Assembly (NCBI GenBank): GCA_031254835.1
Contig: JAIRTQ010000011.1
Coordinates: 1-5,904 of the forward strand
Reading direction: 5' to 3'
Origin: Puniceicoccales bacterium
GTDB taxonomy: Bacteria; Verrucomicrobiota; Verrucomicrobiia; Opitutales; JAIRLM01
DNA: 5,904 nt
Shown: positions 1 through 5,636 of the stretch, in pieces
Layout: each line of letters opens with the position of its first letter
Numbering within the stretch: the first letter of the stretch is position 1
Program-made: the position numbers and the translations under genes
Notes under the pieces: model-generated
Seen by the model: the letters and a program-made list of their open reading frames with translations, nothing else
Told to the model about the DNA's origin: nothing
Database searches by the model: none

Positions 1-458
1 AGCGGAAAATGTAGGGCATGGAGGAAAGAATCGGGCCAGCGGTCCCGTACATCCAAAACGAGGGGCACGGAACGGCAACGAGCGTATTCGATGACGCGGC
101 GGGCCAGCCGCAGTGGTGGAATGGAGCAGAGAATGATGTCCGGCGGTGTTTCTGCTGAGGCGCAGCAACAAAAAAAATTTGCCAATTCCCTATCGTGGCG
201 CGAATGGCGGATGGAAACGCTTTTCGTGTATGGCGTCGGGCTATGAAGAAAACGGTAGCGGAGTCGGGTTCCGATTATCACTTCACGGCTTTCGCAGAAG
301 CGAAAAACTTTACGCAGCTGGTCGAAGGTGGAAGTCCAGTATAAAACAGAGTTCCCCTTTTCCACTAGGCGGTTGATCAGCATTTCTGTACGGAACGGAC
401 GATTGCCACCGTCGAAGAAGGAAATCGGCTCCCCCATCTGTAGCACCCAAATGTTCAC
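1..458 (-). CDS. WbuB-like GT4 glycosyltransferase, N-terminal part (C-terminus beyond left edge)
   Basis: The minus-strand frame is open from GTG at 458-456 to the window edge (152 complete codons). Members of this family transfer a sugar from an NDP-sugar donor onto a growing surface polysaccharide on the cytoplasmic side of the membrane. Seen: VNIWVLQMGEP at residues 1-11, then DGGNRPFRTEML (16-27), VEKGNSVLYWTSTFD (32-46), PPDIILCSIPPLRLA (105-119) and PLVLDVRDRWPDSFL (132-146). These match, in order, the WbuB-type GT4 N-terminal domain: an opening beta strand ending in GEP, a WTSTFD-like strand, PDxIxxSxP and DxRDxWPD. The GTG start is chosen because the family opens directly on this first strand; an in-frame TTG lies eight codons upstream, and no good Shine-Dalgarno sequence is visible. 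The donor-binding C-terminal domain lies outside the window. The fold and family are fairly sure; the sugar specificity cannot be told. It is divergent from mnmA. Confidence 0.8.
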   Translation of the reverse strand, partial: MNIWVLQMGEPISFFDGGNRPFRTEMLINRLVEKGNSVLYWTSTFDQLRKVFRFCESREVIIGTRLRYRFLHSPTPYTKSVSIRHSRHDRELANFFCCCASAETPPDIILCSIPPLRLARRVIEYARCRSVPLVLDVRDRWPDSFLHALHFP

Positions 459-567
459 GGCGACAGCTTGTGTATCCGGCAAAGTGGGAGCTGTCCACCC
501 ATTTCCCGATTTCCGCCAGCCCAGACTTCCTCATCGGCAGCGGTCAAAATTTCGTAGCCGCCCTATC

Positions 568-582
568 CACCTCCTTTCTAAG
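568..582 (+). other. 16S rRNA 3'-tail-like sequence (complement is a full-length Shine-Dalgarno)
   Basis: CACCTCCTTTCTAAG on the plus strand equals the mature 3' tail of bacterial 16S rRNA (CACCTCCTTTCT) plus bases common just after it. On the minus strand it reads CTTAGAAAGGAGGTGGAT, almost the entire complement of the anti-Shine-Dalgarno tail. No ATG, GTG or TTG lies at a normal distance after it on the minus strand, so it is not the ribosome site of a recognisable gene. GTAGCCG, also part of the 16S 3' region, lies just upstream (554-560). The rest of that region is not recognisable, so a 16S remnant is only one possibility; a chance match in the spacer is another. Confidence 0.4.
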
Positions 583-628
583 ACCCATTTTCGCTTGCCT
601 CCCGCCAACGTTTTTCCCCATTGGGGCC

Positions 629-1720
629 GTGGGATCTCGCATCTGTGTTGCCCTATCCGGCGGGGTAGATAGTGCCGTCGCGGCCCATTTACTTCTCGAA
701 AGCGGCCACGCGGTGGAAGCGGTCCACATGCGCACCTGGCAGAGCGAGGACGGCGCCGGCGAATGTCCCTGGCAGGAAGATCGGGAAAGTGCCCAGGCCG
801 TCGCCGAACATCTGGGAATCCCTCTCCGCATAGAAAGTCTAATTTCCCTCTATCGGCAACACGTCGTCGATCCGCTCGTCGCCGGCTATGGCTCTGGTCG
901 AACACCCAATCCGGACATGCTCTGCAATCGATTTATCAAATTCGGTGCTCTTCTCGAAGGGGCCCGTGCTTCCGGCTGCGACTTTTTGGCCACCGGTCAC
1001 TACTGTCGAATAGAGCATTTTCCTTGCGGTAAGCATATTATCCGCCGCGGCGTGGACCAGACCAAGGATCAGTGCTATTTTTTGGCCGCCGTCCGTCGGG
1101 AAGCCCTGCCCTATGCCCTCTTTCCCTTGGGCGGACTCACCAAAAAGCGGGTTCGCGAGATTGCCCGCAAGGTCGGCCTTCCCAACGCGGAACGAAAAGA
1201 CAGTCAGGACATTTGCTTTTTAGGGGGAAAGGTGAAAATCCAGGACTTTCTCGGCCGCTACCTGCCTGACAGGCCGGGGGACATCCTTTCCGGGGAAGGA
1301 AAAATTCTCGGTCGCCACCGGAGTCTGTTCCGCCACACGCTCGGGCAGCGAAAAGGCCTGGCCATTCCGTCCAATCGGGACTTTGAAAGGTACGTTGTCA
1401 CAGGAAAGGACCTGGAGTGTAACACGCTAACGGTAGCATTCGAGTCGGATCGGGAAAACGGCCTCTGGAGCGATTCGGTCGAGCTGCGCGATTTGAATTT
1501 TCTCTGCGAACCAATTTTAGGCAAACGTCGGCTTCTTACGGAACCGCGCTTTCGCGATTCGTCGGTGGCCGCGACCGTCCACTTCCGCGAAAACGGCACC
1601 ACCGCCCATGTCTGTTTCGAGCAACGGCAACGAGCCCTGGCGGAAGGACAAACGCTAGCTTTCTACGATGGCGATCGACTCCTGGGCGGCGGGACCTACG
1701 GCCCTCGCCTGTCACATTGA
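629..1720 (+). CDS. mnmA: tRNA-specific 2-thiouridylase MnmA
   Basis: MnmA activates U34 of Lys, Glu and Gln tRNAs with ATP and inserts sulfur to make s2U34, receiving sulfur from a cysteine desulfurase relay; it is cytoplasmic. Numbered from the GTG at 629 it is 363 aa, the usual family length. Seen: the PP-loop SGGVDSA (10-16), RTPNPDMLCNRFIKFG with the nucleophile Cys99, ATGHYCRI (tRNA/ATP site), KDQCYFLA, and KDSQDICFLG with the persulfide-forming Cys196, matching E. coli Cys102 and Cys199. TLGQRKGLAIP and a beta-barrel C-terminal part follow. The frame is open upstream to a GTG at 470, but the extra 53 residues precede the normal family start (SRICVALSGGVDS) and resemble nothing, so GTG 629 is preferred; its ribosome site is poor. 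It is convergent with the truA side and divergent from the glycosyltransferase. No catalytic residue is missing. Confidence 0.95.
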   Translation: MGSRICVALSGGVDSAVAAHLLLESGHAVEAVHMRTWQSEDGAGECPWQEDRESAQAVAEHLGIPLRIESLISLYRQHVVDPLVAGYGSGRTPNPDMLCNRFIKFGALLEGARASGCDFLATGHYCRIEHFPCGKHIIRRGVDQTKDQCYFLAAVRREALPYALFPLGGLTKKRVREIARKVGLPNAERKDSQDICFLGGKVKIQDFLGRYLPDRPGDILSGEGKILGRHRSLFRHTLGQRKGLAIPSNRDFERYVVTGKDLECNTLTVAFESDRENGLWSDSVELRDLNFLCEPILGKRRLLTEPRFRDSSVAATVHFRENGTTAHVCFEQRQRALAEGQTLAFYDGDRLLGGGTYGPRLSH

Positions 1721-1760
1721 AGGAAGGAGTAAGTTACTGCCCAAAAAACGAATTTGTGCC

Positions 1761-1800
1761 AGTAAAGGTCCCGATCGCGGCAGAGGCCTTCCGGCGGTAC
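1761..1800. repeat. Degenerate copy of the truA 3' end (direct repeat, copy 1)
   Basis: This 40-bp segment matches 2425-2464 at 34 of 40 positions by hand alignment, in the same orientation, with an uninterrupted 18-bp core (AGAGGCCTTCCGGCGGT plus the preceding C). Read on the minus strand it gives PPEGLCRDRD, against PPEGLCLDRVFH at the true TruA C-terminus, but it does not stop at the equivalent place and has no TruA body upstream. It lies between the mnmA stop and the stop of the 163-aa gene. It could be a leftover truA tail from an insertion or partial duplication. The rest of the 133-bp spacer 1721-1853 shows no other gene or clear terminator. Confidence 0.65.
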
Positions 1801-1853
1801 TACCACTACCACCGGAGTAATTTGCGAATTGGGCCATCTGGGAGAGGTTTTGC

Positions 1854-2345
1854 CTAGCTATCATCTGCTGGGGACCACTCGAATCGTGAGCGCTGAGCTT
1901 GGTACGATTGCGGATCAAACCGCCTAGCACGCCGTTCTTTCAGCGGTCTCCGCTCCGCCAGCTTTGTTGGCGAGGTTTTGACGTCATCCGTGCCACTCGG
2001 AGCTGCCATTGGAAACCCTTTTTTCCGCCGTCTCAGCTTCGCTGGATTTGCATTTTCCGCGGCTACCACAGTTTCGAGCGCCTCACTGAGGGCATCAATA
2101 TCATCAATGCTATCCACTTTAATCGTTCCGCCGCCCCATTGCACATGTGTCGCAATGAACTTTTCAAATTGCTCTTTTTGGACTGGCCAAGTGTACCAGT
2201 ACTCTCCTTGGAGAGCAGCTGTAACGGAAGCTGACAATTGGACGGGAGTCGGGTTCCGACAAGAATTGGACACCACATAGTAGAAGCCATCTTCATAGAA
2301 AAAATTGGTTCCTTGGGATCCAGCAGTTACATTTCTTGTACTCAT
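1854..2345 (-). CDS. Unrecognised 163-aa protein with a basic C-terminal half
   Basis: I do not recognise this protein. The ATG at 2345-2343 opens a 163-aa frame. The N-terminal half is aromatic and polar (NFFYEDGFYYVV at 14-25, GEYWYTWPVQKEQFEKF at 47-63), then VQWGGGTIKVDSIDDID (68-84) and a short helix-like stretch to about residue 97. This looks like one small soluble domain. From residue 102 the chain is very basic and probably disordered, with KLRRRKKG, ERRPLKERRARR and an Arg/Gln-rich end, which could bind nucleic acid or the ribosome (inference). No signal peptide or membrane segment is seen. Base composition looks more AT-rich than in truA or mnmA. It has a TTGACA hexamer 29 bases upstream and no Shine-Dalgarno sequence, and it sits between two copies of the truA 3' end. 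Competing frames over the same bases are shorter and less protein-like. Confidence 0.55.
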   Translation of the reverse strand: MSTRNVTAGSQGTNFFYEDGFYYVVSNSCRNPTPVQLSASVTAALQGEYWYTWPVQKEQFEKFIATHVQWGGGTIKVDSIDDIDALSEALETVVAAENANPAKLRRRKKGFPMAAPSGTDDVKTSPTKLAERRPLKERRARRFDPQSYQAQRSRFEWSPADDS

Positions 2346-2351
2346 GGCGGA

Positions 2352-2380
2352 ACCATGGAATGGCTATGTGCCTCTGTCAA
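2352..2380 (-). promoter_or_regulatory. Possible promoter of the 163-aa gene
   Basis: On the minus strand a perfect TTGACA (2380-2375) follows an A-rich run (AAAAAAC). After a 17-base spacer comes CATGGT (2357-2352), a weak -10 with three of six consensus bases. If used, transcription would begin at or next to the ATG at 2345, giving a nearly leaderless mRNA, which fits the missing Shine-Dalgarno sequence. The -35 is good and the -10 is poor. Confidence 0.35.
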
Positions 2381-2422
2381 CGTTTTTTATGGAATTCGTC
2401 CCTTTTGGCAAGATGGACAAGG

Positions 2423-3181
2423 CTAGTGAAAGACCCGATCGAGACAGAGGCCTTCCGGCGGTGCGGACTGGAGTGGGCCGCTGATTAGGCCGGTGGGATC
2501 TGCGAGAAGCGCACCGAGAGATTTTTCATCGGCCTGTCCGCGGCCGACCGCCACGATCGCTCCCACCATGCGCCGCACCATGCGGTAGAGGTAGCCGTTT
2601 CCCTCCGTCACGTAGCGAAATAGGTCCCCCTCGACAGTCCAGTCGCTGCGATGGATGGTGCGCACGGGATCCCGATCGCCGATCGCGCCGCGGTTGGAAA
2701 ATGCAAAAAAGTTATGGGTGCCGAGAAAAACCTTTGCCGCGGCATCCATGGCGGCCAGATCCAGTGGCCCGTCCCCCAGCGACCAGCGATAGCGGCAATG
2801 GAAGGGGTCCGCAAATCCGCGCTGGAGCTCATAGACATAGCGCTTCCCCTTGGCTGAAAAGCGGGCGTGGAAGTCGGATTGGACTGGAAAAATTTTTTCA
2901 ACCCGGATGGCGCGGGGGAAGCCGCAGCGGAGAGCCCGCAGCAGCGCATCGGGACCGTGCCTCCAGCCGAAGCTGTCGCAGTGAAAAACTTGCCCCCGAG
3001 CGTGTACGCCCGCGTCCGTCCGACCGGCTCCGATGGCGGCGGTTTTTCTCTCAAAGATCTGAGACAGGCGGGCTTCCAGAAAATCTTGCACCGTATTGGC
3101 GTTCGGCTGGCTCTGCCAGCCCGCCAGTCCAGTGCCGTCGTAGGCGCAGAGGCCGCACCAGCGCTGCCGTTCATCGCTCAT
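2423..3181 (-). CDS. truA: tRNA pseudouridine(38-40) synthase TruA
   Basis: TruA converts uridines 38, 39 and 40 of the anticodon stem-loop of many tRNAs to pseudouridine; it is a cytoplasmic homodimer needing no cofactor. The 252-aa length is normal. Seen: the opening strand LCAYDGTGLAGWQSQP (11-26), the catalytic motif GAGRTDAGVHARGQV with nucleophile Asp56, FHARFSAKGKRYVYEL with the conserved active-site tyrosine region (115-117), GTHNFFAFSN, FRYVTEGNGYLYRMVRRMVGAIVAVGRG, and the terminal APPEGLCLDRVFH. The start ATG overlaps the ruvX stop as ATGA, and AAAAGG lies six bases before it within ruvX, so translation is probably coupled. It is the last gene of the dnaN operon. Its final 13 codons are also present as a degenerate copy 664 bp downstream. 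All key residues are intact. Confidence 0.96.
   Translation of the reverse strand: MSDERQRWCGLCAYDGTGLAGWQSQPNANTVQDFLEARLSQIFERKTAAIGAGRTDAGVHARGQVFHCDSFGWRHGPDALLRALRCGFPRAIRVEKIFPVQSDFHARFSAKGKRYVYELQRGFADPFHCRYRWSLGDGPLDLAAMDAAAKVFLGTHNFFAFSNRGAIGDRDPVRTIHRSDWTVEGDLFRYVTEGNGYLYRMVRRMVGAIVAVGRGQADEKSLGALLADPTGLISGPLQSAPPEGLCLDRVFH
2425..2464. repeat. truA 3' end as direct repeat, copy 2
   Basis: This is the intact partner of the repeat at 1761-1800, at 34 of 40 identical positions. It encodes the last residues of TruA (PPEGLCLDRVFH). The two copies are 664 bp apart start to start and enclose the 163-aa gene and its presumed promoter. Confidence 0.65.
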
Positions 3182-3624
3182 CGTAAACCTTTTGCCATTC
3201 TTTGCTCCTCAAAAAAATCCTGCAGCAAAAGCGCAGCAGCCCGAGAATCATCCTTTCCGCTCCGCCGCCGCAGGAGTAGCTTCGCCAATGGATTGCGGCC
3301 GGCTGGTCGGTCCCGGTCCACCTGGTAGGAGGTGAGCCGCTCGTCAGAAAAATGCACGGGCAGAGAAAAATGCTCTCGAAGCCGTTCTCCGAAGGCCTGT
3401 ACTTCTCTGGCCCAATCGCCTTCTCCACCATTGTGATCGAGTGGCAGGCCGACGACAAAGGCGACGATTTCTCCTTCACGGACGACGGCTCCTAGCGCGG
3501 CCCAAAAGTCCACGGCCGGCCCGCAGACGATGGGCGGGCGGGCCACGGCGACGGCGAAGGTCGGATCGCCCCAAGCAAGGCCTATCCGCTTACGGCCGTA
3601 GTCAATGGCGAGATAACGGCCCAT
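3178..3624 (-). CDS. ruvX: RuvX/YqgF family putative Holliday junction resolvase / pre-16S rRNA nuclease
   Basis: This is an RNase H-fold nuclease of the YqgF family. In E. coli YqgF acts in 5' maturation of 16S rRNA; the family was first proposed to resolve Holliday junctions. The 148-aa length is typical. Seen: YLAIDYGRKRIGLAWGD with acidic Asp8, FVVGLPLDHNG (56-66), FSDERLTSY with Glu95, and KDDSRAAALLLQDFFEE with Asp126. Together these are the metal-binding acids expected for the fold. It starts six bases after the small membrane-protein gene (an AAAGGG lies very close to the ATG) and ends within the truA start codon. The middle segment (30-50) is slightly long and proline-rich compared with many homologues. 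The family is certain; whether its job is rRNA processing or recombination is not shown by the sequence. Confidence 0.93.
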   Translation of the reverse strand: MGRYLAIDYGRKRIGLAWGDPTFAVAVARPPIVCGPAVDFWAALGAVVREGEIVAFVVGLPLDHNGGEGDWAREVQAFGERLREHFSLPVHFSDERLTSYQVDRDRPAGRNPLAKLLLRRRSGKDDSRAAALLLQDFFEEQRMAKGLR

Positions 3625-3630
3625 GGCCCT

Positions 3631-3852
3631 TTAAAAATTCAGCGGCTCCAAGCTGCGGCCGCACCGTTGGCAGGGAATCTCGTCCCTCTGCCCACTCTGC
3701 CAGAGGCAGCAGCTGTCACAGCGAAAAACATGAAAAAGTGCCCGCCGCCGCTCCCGACGAAAGGCAAGAAATTCAGCGGCAATCCAAAGAAATAGCGCAG
3801 AGCAAAGCGTGCAAAGTACCAGCAGAGAGAACACTATCACAAGCAGCGGCAT
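3631..3852 (-). CDS. Small single-pass membrane protein with C-terminal zinc ribbon
   Basis: A 73-aa protein from ATG 3852. Residues 2-28 are a single hydrophobic segment (LLVIVFSLLVLC...FLWIAAEF). A basic patch FRRERRR follows directly and predicts a cytoplasmic C-terminus. The tail has CDSCC (45-49) and CQRC (61-64): two CxxC knuckles 12 residues apart, a likely zinc ribbon. The frame can be extended to a TTG at 3870 that overlaps the dnaN stop by eight bases; the ATG, ten bases after dnaN, places the membrane segment at the N-terminus and is preferred. Neither start has a clear Shine-Dalgarno sequence. It lies tightly between dnaN and ruvX, so it is co-transcribed. I recognise no named family. 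It could be a membrane-tethered zinc-binding scaffold; that role is inference. Confidence 0.75.
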   Translation of the reverse strand: MPLLVIVFSLLVLCTLCSALFLWIAAEFLAFRRERRRALFHVFRCDSCCLWQSGQRDEIPCQRCGRSLEPLNF

Positions 3853-3862
3853 AGCATTTTCA

Positions 3863-4984
3863 TCACGCAACGGCCCGAAGCGGCATTACCACGCAGAGAA
3901 AATCTTCGTCGGCCCGCAGGACGCCAGGACTCAGATGGTCGCGAAACTCAAAGAAAACTTCTGGGCAGTTCAACGCCCGCAGCGGATCGATGAGGTACTT
4001 AGGGTTGAAGGAAATCTCCGCCTCCCGCTGGCCCGGCGAAACGGCGGCAACGCGCTCGTATGCGTCCCCCACATCGCCGCTAGAGGCAAAAATTTCCACC
4101 AGATTTTCACTGAATTTTAGCCGTACGGCCGGCGCCGCCCCGCTAACAACGAGCGCCGCCCGCTGAAGAGCCGACAGAAAAGCCTCCCGCAGAAGAGCCA
4201 CCCGCCACTCGGCGACGCTGGGGATGACCTGCCGGTAGTTGGGATAGGTCCCTTCCACCACCTTGCTCACCAAAAAGGCCCGCCTACGGGCAAAATCCTC
4301 CGGATAGGCAACCTCAAAAAACACCTGCCGGTTTCCGAAAGAAAAGGCAACTTTGTCGGCTTCCGCCAAGAGCCGTAGCAATTCGGCTCCGCTTCTGGCC
4401 GGCAGAATGAGCGTGCCGCTGCCAGATTCGGCGCCGCGATGGCAGCTGCGGGCCAGCCGACGACCGTCCGTGGCCACCAACGTCAGCGTGCCCTCGGCCA
4501 ATTGAAAATAGATGCCGTTTAGGATCTGCCGGTGCTCATCCCGCGATTGGGCGTAGTCCACCTGCCGCAGCAGGGAAGTAAATTTTGCGGCGGGAAGCTC
4601 CACGGCCACGGATTTTTCAACGATCGGCAGAGAAGGGAAGTCGCCGGCCGGCAGGGCGGTAAGTCGGAAAAGGGACCCGCCGCCGGCCAGACGGACGGCC
4701 GTTCCGGCAGAGAGCAGCTCCACGTCTATGGAATCGGCGTCGATGGCCCGACAGACGCTGGCCATTTTTCGCAGCGGCAATGTGGCGCTCCCTTCCTTCT
4801 CCACGGCCGCCGCCAGGGTGTTCCCCATAGCGAAGTCCAGATTAGTGGCCGTCAGAGCCAGCCCGCCTTCTCCAGCCTCCAAGAGAACATTGCTGAGAAT
4901 GGGCGCGGTGGGATTGGCCGCCACGGCACCGCCAATCGCCTGCAGAGCGTCACAGAGCGCATCCCGCTCTACCGAAAATTTCAT
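3863..4984 (-). CDS. dnaN: DNA polymerase III beta subunit (sliding clamp)
   Basis: DnaN forms a ring-shaped dimer that holds DNA polymerase III and repair partners on DNA. The 373-aa chain has the three clamp domains, roughly 1-120, 121-245 and 246-373. Seen: MKFSVERDALCDALQAIGGAV, NPTAPILSNVLLEA, LTATNLDFAM, the FRLTALPAGDFPSLP strand, RHEH-like SRDEHRQILNGIYF, LVATDGRRLA, the EGTYPNYRQVIP loop after the second domain, FNPKYLIDPLRAL, and the terminus VVMPLRAVA, equal to the usual VVMPMRL end of the partner-binding pocket with three extra residues. It starts at ATG 4984 with no Shine-Dalgarno sequence; TTGACA lies 35 bases upstream. It leads the minus-strand operon with the zinc-ribbon gene, ruvX and truA. 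No dnaA or recF is adjacent within the window. No sign of damage. Confidence 0.97.
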   Translation of the reverse strand: MKFSVERDALCDALQAIGGAVAANPTAPILSNVLLEAGEGGLALTATNLDFAMGNTLAAAVEKEGSATLPLRKMASVCRAIDADSIDVELLSAGTAVRLAGGGSLFRLTALPAGDFPSLPIVEKSVAVELPAAKFTSLLRQVDYAQSRDEHRQILNGIYFQLAEGTLTLVATDGRRLARSCHRGAESGSGTLILPARSGAELLRLLAEADKVAFSFGNRQVFFEVAYPEDFARRRAFLVSKVVEGTYPNYRQVIPSVAEWRVALLREAFLSALQRAALVVSGAAPAVRLKFSENLVEIFASSGDVGDAYERVAAVSPGQREAEISFNPKYLIDPLRALNCPEVFFEFRDHLSPGVLRADEDFLCVVMPLRAVA

Positions 4985-4996
4985 AGCTAGCGGTGA

Positions 4997-5025
4997 AGTC
5001 CCTAATCTTTGCTCTCATTTGTCAA
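4997..5025 (-). promoter_or_regulatory. Possible dnaN operon promoter
   Basis: On the minus strand a perfect TTGACA lies at 5025-5020, 35 bases before the dnaN ATG. The position 17 bases on (GGGACT) is a poor -10; AGATTA and TTAGGG nearby are off-spacing. The hexamer and its placement in the 76-bp divergent spacer support a promoter, but the -10 is not identified. Confidence 0.35.
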
Positions 5026-5060
5026 GGGCTAAGGGAAATCGTGAAGGTTCAACGACTTCT

Positions 5061-5636
5061 ATGCAGCTCAACCACCTGCCAGAAGACAAATCGAAAGCTG
5101 GTGCTGCGTTATTGGAAATGACCCGCCGCGCCTTCGAGCGTGATTTTGCGGGTAAGGCCAGTATCGACGAATTTCTTTCTGACGAAAAGGCATTAGAAGA
5201 TGCCAAAAGGAGAAGAGCGGAAGGTAGAGAGCAAGTATACGTGCAATGCGTACTTAACTTGGAAACAGGAAAAGCGACCTATCGGGTTATAGAATTAAAT
5301 GCGGACGGCGATGGATTTGAGCCCTGTTTGCCGACGAAACAGCTAAAGGCTCTACCGGATATGGAAATTGCCGCACTCCCCAGTGAAATTAGTCAGACAA
5401 TTTACGACCTTAGAGAGGAGGCAAAAAAGGATGAGATGCCTACCAATAAAAGCTATTCCCCGGAAGAGACCGCATATCTTCTTAGGTTGCTATGCGTAAA
5501 CAAACCGGTGGGCGTCGTGGACACGGCACCGGCAGATGTAGGTTACGAGGAAATTACTCCCTGCCATTCGATGAAAGCGTGGCCGACGGGACGATGGCAT
5601 CGGCCAGGCCATAGTCAATGGCTTCCTGCGCGTTGA
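5061..5636 (+). CDS. Unrecognised 191-aa protein whose frame runs into antisense clpP
   Basis: I do not recognise this protein. From ATG 5061 the frame encodes 191 aa, soluble with no membrane segment. Residues 5-58 are charged and helix-rich (LEMTRRAFERDF, DEFLSDEKALEDAKRRRAEGRE). A beta-like stretch follows (QVYVQCVLNLETGKATYRVIE, 58-78), then acidic loops and a helical region (SEISQTIYDLREEAKKDE). Base use is more AT-rich than in dnaN or clpP. The frame is open far upstream into antisense dnaN, but the protein-like composition begins near 5061; an in-frame TTG at 5019 is the main alternative. An in-frame ATG at 5436, with AGGAGG and AAGG ahead of it, could allow internal initiation. From about residue 165 on it is the antisense of clpP and shifts to Trp/Pro/His/Arg-rich text, so the real gene may have lost its end. 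It is divergent from dnaN. Confidence 0.55.
   Translation: MQLNHLPEDKSKAGAALLEMTRRAFERDFAGKASIDEFLSDEKALEDAKRRRAEGREQVYVQCVLNLETGKATYRVIELNADGDGFEPCLPTKQLKALPDMEIAALPSEISQTIYDLREEAKKDEMPTNKSYSPEETAYLLRLLCVNKPVGVVDTAPADVGYEEITPCHSMKAWPTGRWHRPGHSQWLPAR

Noticed and set aside
310..534. Minus-strand 74-aa frame with an ATG near 534
   Set aside because: It overlaps the glycosyltransferase in another frame. The frame from GTG 458 gives a clear ordered GT4 match, while this one is low-complexity and matches nothing.
1729..1739. Short palindrome AGTAAGTTACT just after mnmA as a terminator
   Set aside because: The arms are only five bases and AT-rich, with no T tract after them. It would not act as an intrinsic terminator.
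260..2259. Identical 15-base stretch GGAGTCGGGTTCCGA at 260-274 and 2245-2259
   Set aside because: It falls in two unrelated minus-strand genes in different reading frames and does not extend. A match this long is mildly unexpected by chance in this window, but there is no supporting structure.
2608..3174. Long 188-aa minus-strand frame inside truA
   Set aside because: It is a shifted-frame shadow of truA with Ala/Pro/Ser-rich composition; the truA frame has all the family motifs.
4728..5060. Upstream extension of the 191-aa gene to an ATG at 4728
   Set aside because: It lies antisense to the dnaN start and its residues are Ala/Ser/Arg-rich shadow text; protein-like composition begins near 5061.
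5431..5496. ATG at 5431 after AGGAGG as a separate small gene
   Set aside because: It gives only about 21 codons before a stop and lies inside the 191-aa frame; the in-frame ATG at 5436 is a better use of the same site.
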